Assembly: GCA_013397865.1 (NCBI GenBank)
Contig: VZTI01004400.1
Location: 2,949,198-3,013,197 of the forward strand
Direction: 5' to 3'
DNA: 64,000 nt
From: Struthidea cinerea
Lineage: Eukaryota; Chordata; Aves; Passeriformes; Corcoracidae
Of the stretch, positions 39,493-50,804 are shown piece after piece. A program made the position numbers and the translations under genes. The notes under the pieces are model-generated. The model ran no database searches. It had not been told where the DNA came from and saw only the letters and a program-made list of their open reading frames with translations. Each line of letters opens with the position of its first letter. Within the stretch, counting starts at the first letter, position 1.

Positions 39493-39579
39493 ATGATTGA
39501 AAACGCGGTCCAGCCCTCCTCTGCTGCCGGACATGCTTTTGTCCTCCTGCCCCGCTTACCCACTGTTGCAGTAATACAG
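39493..39579 (+). other. ZNF516: Possible in-frame N-terminal extension of ZNF516 (29 residues)
   Basis: An upstream in-frame ATG at 39493 would add 29 mostly hydrophobic/neutral residues (start MIENAV) before the family-typical MDR start. Its context is poor (c at -3, a at +4). The 39580 ATG has c at -3 but g at +4. The extension has no domain I recognise. I prefer 39580 by homology, but leaky scanning could make both forms. Confidence 0.4.
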
Positions 39580-41389
39580 ATGGATCGTAGCAGAGAGGCA
39601 GAAATGGAGTTACGGAGATCCTCCAGCCCTGGCAAGCTAAGCAAGAACGACATGGATGCTGACAAGACCACGTGCCACAGTTGTTGTATCTGCGGTAAAA
39701 GTTTCCCTTTTCAGAGCTCCCTGTCGCAGCACATGAGGAAGCACACAGGTGAGAAGCCCTACAAATGCCCTTACTGCGATCACAGAGCTTCCCAAAAGGG
39801 CAACCTGAAGATTCACATCCGCAGTCACAGGACAGGCACTTTAAGTCAGGGGCACGAGGCGGAGATGGGAGAGGCGCAGCTGGGGGAGATGGGCGTTTCA
39901 GAGGGCCTTGGCGGGTGCACCAGTCCCACTAAAAGTACGTCTGCCTGCAACAAGATCTTGAATGGTACTGCTCAGGTTGATAGCAGCAAGATCTTGTTGA
40001 GAAGCAGCAAGAAGGAGGTCACAGAGACGGCATCAGCTGAGGAGGATGGCAAGCTGACCTCTTACCAGTGCACCTTCTGCAAAAACAAATTTGAAAGGAA
40101 GAAGGACCTGGAGCAGCACCTGCACCAGGTCCACAAACCGTTCAAGTGCAGGTTGTGCAGTTACATGACCCTGAGGGAGGAGACGCTGTTAAACCACATA
40201 GAGAAAGACCATATAACAGCTCAGGTCCCCAATGGGGAGGCCTACACCGAGAACTGCAAGAGCGAGCTGAATGCAGGCGAGTTCCCGTGCGAAGTCTGCG
40301 GTCAGACCTTTAGTCAAACCTGGTTCCTGAAAGCTCACATGAAAAAGCACAGGGGCTCATTTGATCACGGGTGCCATATTTGTGGCAGGAGATTCAAAGA
40401 GCCCTGGTTTCTCAAAAACCACATGAAGTCGCATGGTCCCAGGTCCGGGAGCAAAAACAAACCAAAAAATGATTTGGAGCTGATAGCCACTATCAATGAC
40501 GTGATACAGGAGGAGACAATTGTGACAGGCTTATCTCTGTATGAAGTTTGCACCAAGTGTGGAAATCTGTTTACAAATATGGAAAGCCTGAAAGTGCATA
40601 ATGCTGTTCACTACCGCGTGCAGCCAGGCAGCACTGAGGATAAAGCAGAGGGCTTGATTGATGGGAGCCTGAGCTCCTCGGTAACCAAGCAGTTTTTCTT
40701 GCAGTGTCTCAATCTACGGCCATCTGTAGGGCTGGATAGAGTTACGAGAGGACAGCCTGGGAAAAGAGTAGCTGAGCTGGATCCAGTCAGTAGCTACCAA
40801 GCTTGGCAGCTGGCCACCAAAGGAAAAGTAGTAGAGCCCTCGGACTATGTGAAGTATGTGGGATGGGATGAGGCCCTGGCAGATGCAGACGTGACTTATG
40901 ACAAGGATAAGAGGGAGTATATCCTTGTTAACCAGGAGAAGCGCAAGCGAGATCAGGACTCACCCAGCAACCCCAAGAAGAAGAGCTGCACCAGTGGGCG
41001 CCTGGAGAAAACTGGCAGCGCCCCAGCGGGGGAGAGCTGCCTGCTTGCCCCAGGGGATCTGGACTGTCGCCCTGCCTCGCGGCAGAGCCGGCGGGCCACC
41101 CAGAACAAGTCCACTGAGTGCTTTGAGTGCGGGAAGATCTTCCGCACGTACCACCAAATGGTGCTGCACTCGCGGGTGCACCGCAAGGAGCGGAGGAGCT
41201 GCAGCGAGAGCGGGACAGCCGCCCAGAGGGACCGCTACGGCTCCAGCAGTGAGGAAGGTGACTCGGGGTCCGTCAGCGGGCCCAGCACCCCTGGCTCCAC
41301 ATCCGCCCCAGAGGACTCGGCCACCTCTGGCTTGGGAGAGGAGGGGGCTGAGGAAAGCTCAGAGGAGGGAGCAGCCAACCCCTTGCTAG
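39580..41389 (+). CDS. ZNF516: ZNF516 first coding exon (partial CDS): C2H2 zinc-finger transcription factor
   Basis: Seen: 603 codons plus one base, open from ATG 39580 to a splice donor. Eight C2H2 fingers, numbered from this Met: residues 35-55, 63-83, 164-185, 190-211, 237-257, 265-285, 324-344 and 514-534. Fingers 1 and 2 are joined by the canonical TGEKPY linker; the others are spaced irregularly. Fingers 5 and 6 share a WFLK helix start. A bipartite basic cluster (KRKR then PKKK, about 454-468) looks like a nuclear localisation signal. The end is rich in Ser, Glu and Gly. Family knowledge: this arrangement is diagnostic of ZNF516, a nuclear DNA-binding regulator. In mammals it partners PRDM16 on brown-fat genes such as UCP1 and works in CtBP/LSD1/CoREST repression. 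The human protein is about 1160 residues, so roughly half is encoded here; the remaining fingers should lie in later exons outside the window. Start choice: mammalian orthologues begin at MDR, which is this Met. Identity is very secure; the start is probable. Confidence 0.96.
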
Positions 41390-41395
41390 GTAAGA
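41384..41395 (+). other. ZNF516: Splice donor ending the ZNF516 coding exon (phase 1)
   Basis: The exon ends at 41389 (...gctag) and the intron starts gtaaga at 41390, close to the MAG/GTRAGT consensus. The coding count to 41389 is 603 codons plus one base, so the intron is phase 1. Beyond this point the reading frame loses family similarity and stops after eight more residues, which supports the boundary. Confidence 0.85.
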
Positions 41396-41418
41396 TCGCT
41401 CCTAGCTTTGCCTCGTAA
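41390..41418 (+). other. Read-through tail to in-frame stop (retained-intron ending)
   Basis: If the donor is not used, translation continues GKIAPSFAS and ends at TAA 41416-41418, giving a 612-residue product from the 39580 start. The tail is not family-like and is almost certainly intron sequence. It matters only if the candidate polyadenylation site nearby is used. Confidence 0.3.
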
Positions 41419-41555
41419 TTGTTGCTGGTCCTTGTGTCTCCTGGTCTGGGACACATCGATGGCCAAAGGGAGAAATACATGAAAGCATGTGGGAGGTTTT
41501 AAAGGTCCCATTCCTGCTGCTTGTCTCAGCGGGGCAACTAGTTTCTGGTGCAGGT

Positions 41556-41605
41556 AATAAAAGCGAGATGACATTTTTGTAATGTGCCGGTGAACTTGTA
41601 TTTCG
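41556..41605 (+). terminator. Candidate intronic polyadenylation signal
   Basis: A canonical AATAAA hexamer lies at 41556-41561, about 140 bases after the read-through stop. It is followed by T/GT-rich sequence (around 41573-41606) that could serve as a downstream element. Together with the read-through stop this could make a composite terminal exon. AATAAA is common in AT-rich introns, so confidence is low. Confidence 0.25.
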
Positions 41606-43139
41606 GTGAAGGATACCTCAGAAGTATTTTAGTTGCCTATAGCAACACTGTAGGGTAGGGTAGTGTCTTCCGTGGATATCTCAGGGGCTGTTTTTCCACA
41701 ATTCATGGGTGTCCTGTGCAATGTTCTGCCTGCAGTATACAGGTGAAGCCTGCGTAGCGTAGTCCCAAAGCACATAAACTTGTTAATCGCCAGCATGAGA
41801 GGAGTCTCTCTCCTCTTCTCCGCTTCACTTCCCAAATTGTGTTTATAACTCCAAAGGCTATAATTAATCTCTCTGGATTAAAGCGGTCCTTTGAGCCCAA
41901 TGCTACTAAATGGAACAAATTATTTTCCAAATAGCAGCAAAGTAAATATTTAAAAGAACACCATTAAGCACTTTCATATATTTTTTTTTTTTAAATCCTT
42001 TATTTTTGTTGTTCACCATGCTTTGTTTATAATACCCTTTTAGAAATGTGAGATTAACCATTCTTTCCTTACTAGCCCTTTTGCTGGTTTTTGTTTGTTT
42101 TCTGTTTGGTGAACAAAAACGCTTTCCTCTCATTTTCATTCCTTTTGTTGTGAAGAACGTAGTTATCTATAGAGTTAAACTAATTTTCAAGACCATCGTG
42201 GATGAAGTAATCTGCACCATTGTGGAAGAGAGCGGGTTTATTCAATTACCTTGCTCTTTCAGGATATTATATAATGTTGCCTTTTCTCCTGGCTTCAGAC
42301 CCCACAGCAACAAAGCAACATTTTCCAGAATTGTGTATTGTTACGTGTTTTTCATAAATTTTTGAAGCAATGTTGGATATATTAAAATTAATCCAAGAAC
42401 TTCACTTTTTTTTTAATGCTTTTTTACCTGTCCATAAAAAAACAACTCCAAAAAGTCTAGTGACAAACTAGATTCTTACAGATTTTTAAATATTTGCATT
42501 ATGATTACTTGCCCATTTGAAAGACTCAGAATTTGGCTTTCCCATCTGCTCTTGGATTCTTGAACACCTAAATTTCTTTATGGAAGTGTGCCTACTTTGT
42601 GTGAAAGTCCATCAGCTGCCACCTGAAACACTTTGGTACAGCTGACACAAGGTGTGACGATAAAATTGCAGCTTTGTCTAGATTTAAATGGGGCTGCCGT
42701 GTTTCACCAGTGCAATGTACAGTGCCGTAATCAGAACTGCTGTGGTGGAAAACCATCTCTCTGGAGACGGGCTGAAAACAGCGCAACACTTTTTTGCATG
42801 GTGTTCAGATAGGAAAACTGTTCTTACATGCTCTCCATACTAAGCCTTTTATTTCTAACAAGAAGAGTTGTCTCATATCTTTGCCTGTTCTGCTTCTTGC
42901 CTCAACTCAAGCTATGAGCCCTTGTTGCAGGAGTGAAGGGGGAGCATTAGAATAACACCACAGTTTGCTCTCACAGGAATTAAAGTTACTGGCTTAACTG
43001 ATGCCAGCAACTGAAACTCACTTCTTTGGGTACCAAATTGGTCCTTGTTTTCTTTGACTATAAAGAAGCAGCAAACTGATGGGCCTGAATAAAGGCACGT
43101 TTTGGAAAAGGGATATGTTTGCAATGATGGGCCAGGAGG

Positions 43140-43290
43140 GTGGCCTGCTGCATTTTATATTTGCTAACATCACAGCTGAAGAGCTAATCAAGTATTTAAT
43201 TGGCTAATAAGAAACACTTTAATGCTAGAGAAAGGTTGGCTATTAATAGAGGTTATTTAACACAAATCACTGTCTCAATGAAGGGAACAT
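43140..43290. promoter_or_regulatory. AT-rich homeodomain-motif patch
   Basis: Dense TAAT-type cores (gctaatcaag, tttaattgg, ctaataag, ctattaata) fall in about 100 bases of non-repetitive sequence. The texture resembles a conserved enhancer, but AT-rich DNA produces such motifs often. Confidence 0.2.
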
Positions 43291-46200
43291 TTTTTACAAG
43301 TGATAAGGGGTTTTTTGTTTGAAAGAAAGTTTAGGGGTTTTTTGCTTATTTGTTTGGTTATTTTTAAAAGGAGTTTTCGTAGGTCAATGTTCAGGACTAA
43401 AGTTTCCCAATTGTCTCTTTTTGGTATGCAAGTTTACCGGCACTGCCCTTATATTGTGTTCTAAGGAACTGAGGTCCTTCTTTCCAGCACGCTGTAGGAT
43501 TAATTTTACTCTTTTGCAGATTGCTGCTATAACTCAAGAGGCTTTTTTTTTCCCCTCCCCTGTGAACAGTAACTTAAGGTGTATAGAATATAGGCCGGAT
43601 TCTGCCCTCATGTGTGTGCCTGCAAAAATGAGGTGTTCTAGTATGGCCTTGAGGCACATTTTGTCCTAGAACTGCTGTAGTTTGCTATCTTTTGCTGCAG
43701 CCTTTTTTAGTTACTCTTCCAGGTGAAGTTTTTCCATCAGGAATAGAACTCCAGCCCCATGGACAGACTTCCTCCCCAGTGGAGGCAGGCAAGCAGGGCT
43801 CTCAGTTCCTGTTCCTGAAATTATTTCTACAGTATTATTTTTACTCAGGCTGTAATCAGGAAAATCTTGTGCTACTGTTGTGTTTTTTTTTACTTTCCTA
43901 TCTTTACTCTTTCTTTCCCCCTTTGACGCATTACTATGTTATCCCGTGTCAGAAAAGGGCCTTGAGACTGCCAAGTATTGAATGTTGTGGCCTTGACTCA
44001 GCTGAAAGTATTTCTTTGTGCATTTGATTCTTAATAATCTGAGGAGTGCTGTTGGTGCATAGCATCTCACAGCAGGGAAGCTGGCAGTGCACCTCTGTGG
44101 TCACTTAGGGCCAGAAGGTGTCAGGGCTGAGGGTGGCAGGAGCTGGGAAGTACTGACAGGGCTCACTGGGAGAAGAGCAAGATTTGGGGTTGAGAGCCTC
44201 CAGGGTAGGCCCTCCTTTGTTCTTAACCCTTCTGTAATTCGCCCCTGCTGTCTTTGTCGAGTAACAGTATGATTTCTCAGGCACTGGGGTGTAGTGTTCC
44301 AAACTCAGTTTATCAGCTGCCGGGGGTAAGCTAGCTGACTGCAATGTGTACTTCATCTGGTTGGAGGGAGGGTAAAAATGACTTTTCTATAGTTGCACAT
44401 AGCGTACTGTGTGATACCTGTCATGCAGAGATCGTGCATGAAGTATCTGTGCTTTGTGTGACAGCCATGTGGGAAGAGGTGGCCCAGAGTGCATTTGCTT
44501 TGTTGAGACCAGACTTTGAATACTTCTGGGGTATGCCTGCCCCAGATGATTCTTCATTTTTATTTATCATTCAAGCCACTGGCAAAACTCTACTTGAATG
44601 TTCACTGAGTTGCATCCAAAGCTGTGTGAACCATCTGTAGGTTTTTGCTCAGCTCTTCACCAGATTGAGGTTCTTGGTTGGGTTTTTTGTGATTGTCATT
44701 TTTCCCTGAAAAAAACCCCAGCGATACGACTGAGAGAGCAGAGAGGTATTATATACGTGTTGATAAAAGTGAAGGGAAAACACTATTTTTATAATTTTCA
44801 AGCTTCTCACTTAAAATGTAGTTTTAGATATATCAAAGTAATTTGGTGCTATTTTAAGGCATAAGCCCCTTCATTGCCATGGTGTGTTTAGCAGCAAAGG
44901 TGTTTGGGTATGTTACATTAGGCTCTATGTCAGTCCTGAAATGAAGAAGGAAGAATAATTTTTGAGGGTCTGACTGCTGTTGGCAGGTGGGAAGATGAAA
45001 AAAAGAAGTGAAAAGAATTTAAATACCTCTTGGTTCTTGGCAAGCATGTAGTAAGAGCACAGACCTGAGATAGCCCAGTCAGTGAGGGAGTGCCATAAAG
45101 GTGGTACTTCTTGCATGTAAGTGTCAGACTAGGTTGGAAGTAAACGTTAAAAGTAATCTAGGAGAGGAAAATAAAGAAAAGAAAAGTAGTGTTACTTAGG
45201 AATAAAGGAGAGGACTGCTGCTTCTAATGTGCCCATGTCAGGGAAGGACATCAGGGAATGGATGTAGCACCTCAGAGTGCTGCTTCCAGTGAAAACCATC
45301 TTGTCTATTCTATTTCCTTTATCTCCTGCCTCCGCTCTCCCTTCTCTTTGCCTTTTTTTTCCCCTTCTGTCAGACTCCTCTGATTTTTTAAATGCTTCAG
45401 GGAGAGACTGATCCACTTGTATTGCACACGTGCTGTTTCGACTAAACTGGACACAGCAGGAAGGGGCTGATTGCGAGTGAGGACTGTTTGCCGGGCTCTG
45501 TACCAATACTGCTTTCAGCCCGAGAAGCTCATGGCCTGACTAGGTGACGTGGACACAAGTCTCTAGACTCTGCAGAATATAAAAAACCCTCAAACAGTGA
45601 ATAGAAAACAGTGGTGTGTGGCTGTACTTGGTTTACATCAGGAATCACTGGTGGTGTGGTGGGACTTGCTTAGAACATGAGCATCATGTGGGATGAGTTG
45701 GGAATAAGGTGCAGGGTGGAGAGTAAGGAGAATGGAGGAAGGCAGAGAGAAGGAGGACTTTGGTGAAGGGAGCTCTGCCGTGTGATGAGGTTTCAGAGGG
45801 GATGGGGGTCTGAGGAAAGGCATGCAGTGGCATTGGAGTTCAAACCCTCCAAGGCAGTGTCAGCATGCTGGGTGGCTTGCACTGAAGCTGTAAAGGCTCA
45901 TGATGTGCTGTGCACAGGTGGGTAACTCCAGGAGGATTTCCATGTGAAAACCAGAAGGTCTGGACCTCTTCCTTTGTGTTTGTTACATTTCAAAAACTCT
46001 TAGAAGAGCATGGCCAGAGACTGGTTTAGTATCTTTATTAGTAAACTGAAGAAGAGACAGCTACCTATGAATTGCATACAGGTTATACAGTCTTGGGGAT
46101 GTAACACATACCATCTATCCCAGGCCTGTTATAAGAAAATCCTGTATGTAAACTGGAATGCTTGAATAGAACCCTAAGAACATTAGCAAGTTCTGTGGAA

Positions 46201-47218
46201 GAAGAGTAGGAGAGATTTATGAAGCATAAATTTGGTCTTTGTTTTGCTCAGATACTAATTATAACAAATCTGAGACTTGGGTCTTTAATGAAAAGTGCGT
46301 AATTTCAGAAGTCTTTTGATGTAAAATAATTCAAAAGTAAAAGTAGTTTAGAGTTGCTTTAATATTTTAGTTAAGTAGCAAGGCTGTAATTTTGGGGACG
46401 AAAGCAACAGTAAGAATAAAACAGCTAAGCAAATGAAATTAGAAAACTAAAAATGTACAGTAATTCCAGAGAACAGAGAAAGATAGTCCTAGTAGATGTT
46501 TTCTGTTGCTAGCATGAGTGTATGGAACAGCTGCCAGTATCCAGTACCAGCACTTCATTGTTCTTACATGAAAAAGTGTTTCTCTGTGTGCAAGGGGAGG
46601 TCTCTCTACTATCTAAAAATCAAACATTTTTACTACATAGCTAGAATAATTACACTTCAGATGCTTCTCATGCCAGACTCTCACTTACTGTAAATCCCAC
46701 AGTATCATGCTGCTAAAGGCAGTGCTCTTGGGGCATTTTACACCAAATGATACCTTGTTCTGTATGTACAGTCTCAGGTATGTTTAAGTTATTTAGCATA
46801 TTTAGTTTGCTGAAGGAGCATGTAACAAACTGGAGAACGTTTCAGTGCTGGACAATTGGTAACTACTGCCCCAGGCTTCCAAGAAATAAGGTAGTTTCAA
46901 GAAGGAACAGTGTCTCAGAACTGCGAAGAGTGTTATGCTGTAATTACACATTCACCAGTTAATTTGGGCATTGCTGAGGGGTGGTTGTTGGAATATAAAA
47001 CCCTCTCAGCTTTACAACTAAAACTAATTGTTTTGATTTTTAACTCCAGTGAGATGAATGCAGCTCTGGAACTTGGAAATACAAGCAAATCAATGATTCA
47101 AATCATAGGGGAAGTTGGGCAGAGGCAAGGACCCTGTGCTAGCAGTAAGAGATCCATTAAATGTTGGTTGGGAACTTAAGAGTTCAGCTGTTCCTTAAAG
47201 CAAATTTGGACTAGATCA

Positions 47219-47242
47219 GTTACCTAGTTTGTTACCTAGTTT
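47219..47242 (+). repeat. Perfect tandem duplication of a 12-mer
   Basis: gttacctagttt occurs twice back to back. Confidence 0.85.
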
Positions 47243-50200
47243 GAACACATCTAATAATACCATTTAGAGATTTCTCTTTCATATTTGCCTTGCTGTAATG
47301 CACATAGTCCAGTCCTGATGCATGTTAGCAAAGCCACATGCAGTATGGTACTTTCTCATTATCTCAGGTTTCTCTGCAAATCGCTGCAAGTTGACCAGTA
47401 CAGGCCTGTGTGTATCTCCAGAGCAGCACTTTGTTCCCTTTTTCCTCCCCTTTGGATTCTTGTACTCTACTCAGGACTGCAGATGGTATCTCCTATGTCA
47501 GTATATATATTCCTGTGGTGCTGCCCTCAGCAATAGTTTTTGCTCCTGTTTCTCTTTAACTGTGGGTTGATGTTAATGGGAAGAGCTACTGAGGAAACAG
47601 AACAAAATAGAAATTATGCTGGTTGTCCCAAGAAAGTGGTTAGCAAGAAAAATTCTGGCAGCCAGGATCAATCTAGTGTGCACTGAGAGGAGAGGAAGAG
47701 AGAAAAGCCATGGGACATCTAAAAAGTGGTTAAAACCTCCCTTGACAGGTGCACCTCACACTCATGAAGTTGCTTGTCCCTTCTGTATTTTAGGCTGATG
47801 ATGGGAGCTATGCTTCAAGAAACTCATGCAAAAAGTGTTTGACTGGAACAGGGCAGCAATGCGTTGGCACAAAGCAGTCTGTACCCTTTAATGCTGTCCA
47901 TTAACCTGACATTATACCGACTAAGGAACATGTAACCATTGCCCTGTAGGTGTCTTAGTAAATTCCCTTGTGTTCCTGATTACCACACTGCTCTGCTTTA
48001 CCAAGGCCTGTTTTACTCAGTCACATGTACTGTGGGTGGCCAGCAAGAGTGTTAAAAAGCAATTCAAGTTCCTCTTGAAATGGGGCATGGTGATGAGGAA
48101 CAGATAACACACAGTCAGCTCAAGTCAGAACTAAGGACTGCTGGCTGAGCTTGGGATACTTCAGCAGATTAATGACTTCTCGTGACAGAGATTGCCCTTA
48201 TTGTTGCTCAGAGACAATTTCTTATGCAGCATTTTGAAGTTATTAGACCAACTGTAGCACTGCTTTTATTCCTTGTATACATTTCAGTAGGGGTTTTAAG
48301 TACAGAAGAACTTTGTGCCTGTCAAAGTTCTTCTACTCTATTTAGTTTTAATTGTTGATGTTCCTTTTTTGCAGGTTACCATATGCAATAACAAGCAACA
48401 CAGTGAGACAGAAGTATTTTTTAGGCAGTTTATTGTAGCTGTCGTTCTGTGATGTGAGCAACCAAAACACAGCTCTGCTTGGAAGAAAAATTGTACAAGA
48501 TGCTAAGAGAGATAGGTTTACCCAGCCTTTATTTTATCTGTTAGGAAGCAAGGAAGTGAGTGTGCTTGCTTAAAGATAGGTGATAGTAGGATAAGCTTTG
48601 CCCTGAAGCTTATAGAAGATGCCCATGATTATTTCTTCATACTACTACTTCCAGAGTTTTTGGAAATGTAGTCTCAAGAGCTGCTTCAAAGGATTGCTTG
48701 TGTCTGTGTTTCATCCTTCCTGGGCTGTCAGTCACCATTCCACACTTACCATACGCGCTAGCATTTAAAAAAATACATCCAAGGGCGTGGAAAGCTATTG
48801 GCCATCTTGGTTTCAGTTTGTACATTCAAAAATACCCCTTTATGTTTAAGTCAGCTGCACAGGGACTCCAGTGTTCATAGTAGACTTTTAGCTCTTCTTC
48901 AGTAAATACTGTAGGTGTCTGCGTGTAGGGATGTGCGCTTGGGAATCCAGCTGCATAGAACCTCAGTTTTAACAAACCCCTCACTTCCTGGCACCTACCC
49001 TGGCCTTGCTGCCTTGTAAAAGTCAGTTTAGCATCTCTGGTAATTCTTTGTACTGGATGTTTCTATTACATCAAACTATAGCGTGTGAAATACTGCTTTG
49101 TGACATTTATAGTCAAAAGATCACATTGTGTAGTGCTTTTATTTTCAAGCAGTTTCTGATCAGTGAGCGAGGACTGCCTTCCCCCCAGCTAGTAAAACAA
49201 AATTCAGGCAATGAAAATTGCAATGGTAGTGTTTTAATCTGATTCCCAAATACTTCGGTAGCTCCATGACTCTGTTTAGTGGGATTCTGCTGATCTATAA
49301 ATGGCTGCTAACGAGGGGCTTGTATAAATGTCTTCAATGTTAAATCTTTTTGCTGTTCTTAACATTATGGTTCACAGTTTACCCTCGATCGAGAGTCAGA
49401 TTTTCTTTTTTAATGCATTAAGTTTGGCAGTAGGCACTCTCAGTGGATGGGGTGGGCTGAATTCTGCAGGAGCTGAAACGTGGGGGAGTCCCAGGGTGGC
49501 ACAGGGTATAGAAGTAATGTGTGGCTGGGCCTAGCATTGGTAGATAATTTGTTTTCTGCAGGTGTGTTTTACAAATACAAGTTTTACTAGGTCTCGCTTA
49601 ACTTCACTTTATTAGTTTTTAACCCAGTAGTCTCATTCAGGCACTGGATTACTTTACTGTGAAAGGGCCTTACTGTGGTACCAGTCATACCAGTAAAAGT
49701 CAAGAGCAACTAAGCTGCAGTTAAGGGAACCCTTTACGATGGGAGCATCGATAACTTTTCTTATTCTCAGTTTTCTTTTGATTGCCTACTAGATTTATCA
49801 TCAGCAAGCCTGTGTTTTTTAGGGACATGAAAAGCGTATAGTGAATTTTATTGAAACTGTGGAGGAAAACTTTGAATTTTTCATTATAATTTTCAGTGCC
49901 TTAGGCCTTGAATGAGACTTTTGGATCCTTGTACTGGGTGTGTGATTGCTGCTGTCCCATATTTTGTAACTGACAGCTAGACATTATTTTCAATGCCCTG
50001 AATGGATTTGTAAATGTGTAGGGAACTTACTTTCATGGTGAATTTGTTTTTCTTGTTTATAGACAGCATGGGTTTGGACTGGAAAATTGCAGAATACTTT
50101 GGCCCTGATACAGCAATAGTTATAACTGCTGGCTTGATTTTAAGTATGCGAGCAGTCATATTGGAATCATTGTTAACTGCTTTGTTGAGCCACTTGGCAC

Positions 50201-50773
50201 CTAATGGCCTGAGATTAGAGAAGAATAGAGAAACCTTTCTTTTCTGTAGTCAATGCCAGTGTAAATTGCATATCCTGAAATGTACTGTAGCACGCAGACT
50301 TTACAGGGGATAAGACTAGGGGAGGAGCAAGTCTCAGAATAGTCTTTTGTGGATACTCTGTTGATGGATTAGGTTGCGCTTTAGTGATGCTGAGGGCAAA
50401 AATCCAACCCTTCATCCTTTTTAAGTGCAGAATCTCTCTTGAGAGAGTGTCCATGTGAAAGACAAAAGTACTCTCTCAACTGATGATCATTGTAACTTTG
50501 ATACGGGTGCTTACTTAACATGGATTTAGAGCATGAGATACTCATCCTTGTACAGGATGCATGGGGGAATATTTGCCCTCCTGCGTTCAGAACTTTGTTT
50601 TTCAGGTTGGTAATCTCAAACCTCAGTTATTACTTCATTATCTCTGTTACTTCAAATAAGAGAAAAATAAATAGCCATTGAAATGATTATTTTTGTCATA
50701 TCACAGGGATAAAGCTAAAAAGTTTAGTTTTGTTTGGGAGCGAGGAGCTAGGATTTACTCCAAGTCAGATCTC

Positions 50774-50804
<31 letters not shown>
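50774..50804 (+). repeat. T13-A18 junction (perfect inverted homopolymer)
   Basis: Thirteen T are followed directly by eighteen A, a spacer-less inverted repeat. Confidence 0.85.

Larger units (their letters stand above)
39368..39579 (+). other. ZNF516: 5' leader portion of the ZNF516 coding exon
   Basis: Sequence between the best splice acceptor (AG at 39366-39367) and the preferred start codon at 39580. It holds three upstream ATGs: two open short uORFs (39375 and 39460), and one at 39493 is in frame with the main ORF. An in-frame TAA at 39469-39471 closes the frame, so translation cannot enter from an earlier exon. A second, weaker acceptor (tctctgcag, ending 39486) would shorten the leader. 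The leader status is inferred from the ORF and splice signals, without transcript data. Confidence 0.75.
41419..50760 (+). other. ZNF516: ZNF516 intron following the first coding exon (part 1)
   Basis: No coding sequence recognised. The next ZNF516 exon, expected to be large and family-like, is not present. Contents: T12 at 41981-41992, the 43.2 kb AT-rich patch, a purine-rich + strand stretch at 45640-45830, and a perfect 12-base tandem duplication at 47219-47242. The rest is AT-rich unique-looking sequence. Confidence 0.65.

Noticed and set aside
40898..41389. 163-codon + strand ORF overlapping the ZNF516 exon in another frame
   Set aside because: Ala/Arg/Pro-rich shadow frame of GC-rich coding sequence; the real frame carries the zinc fingers.
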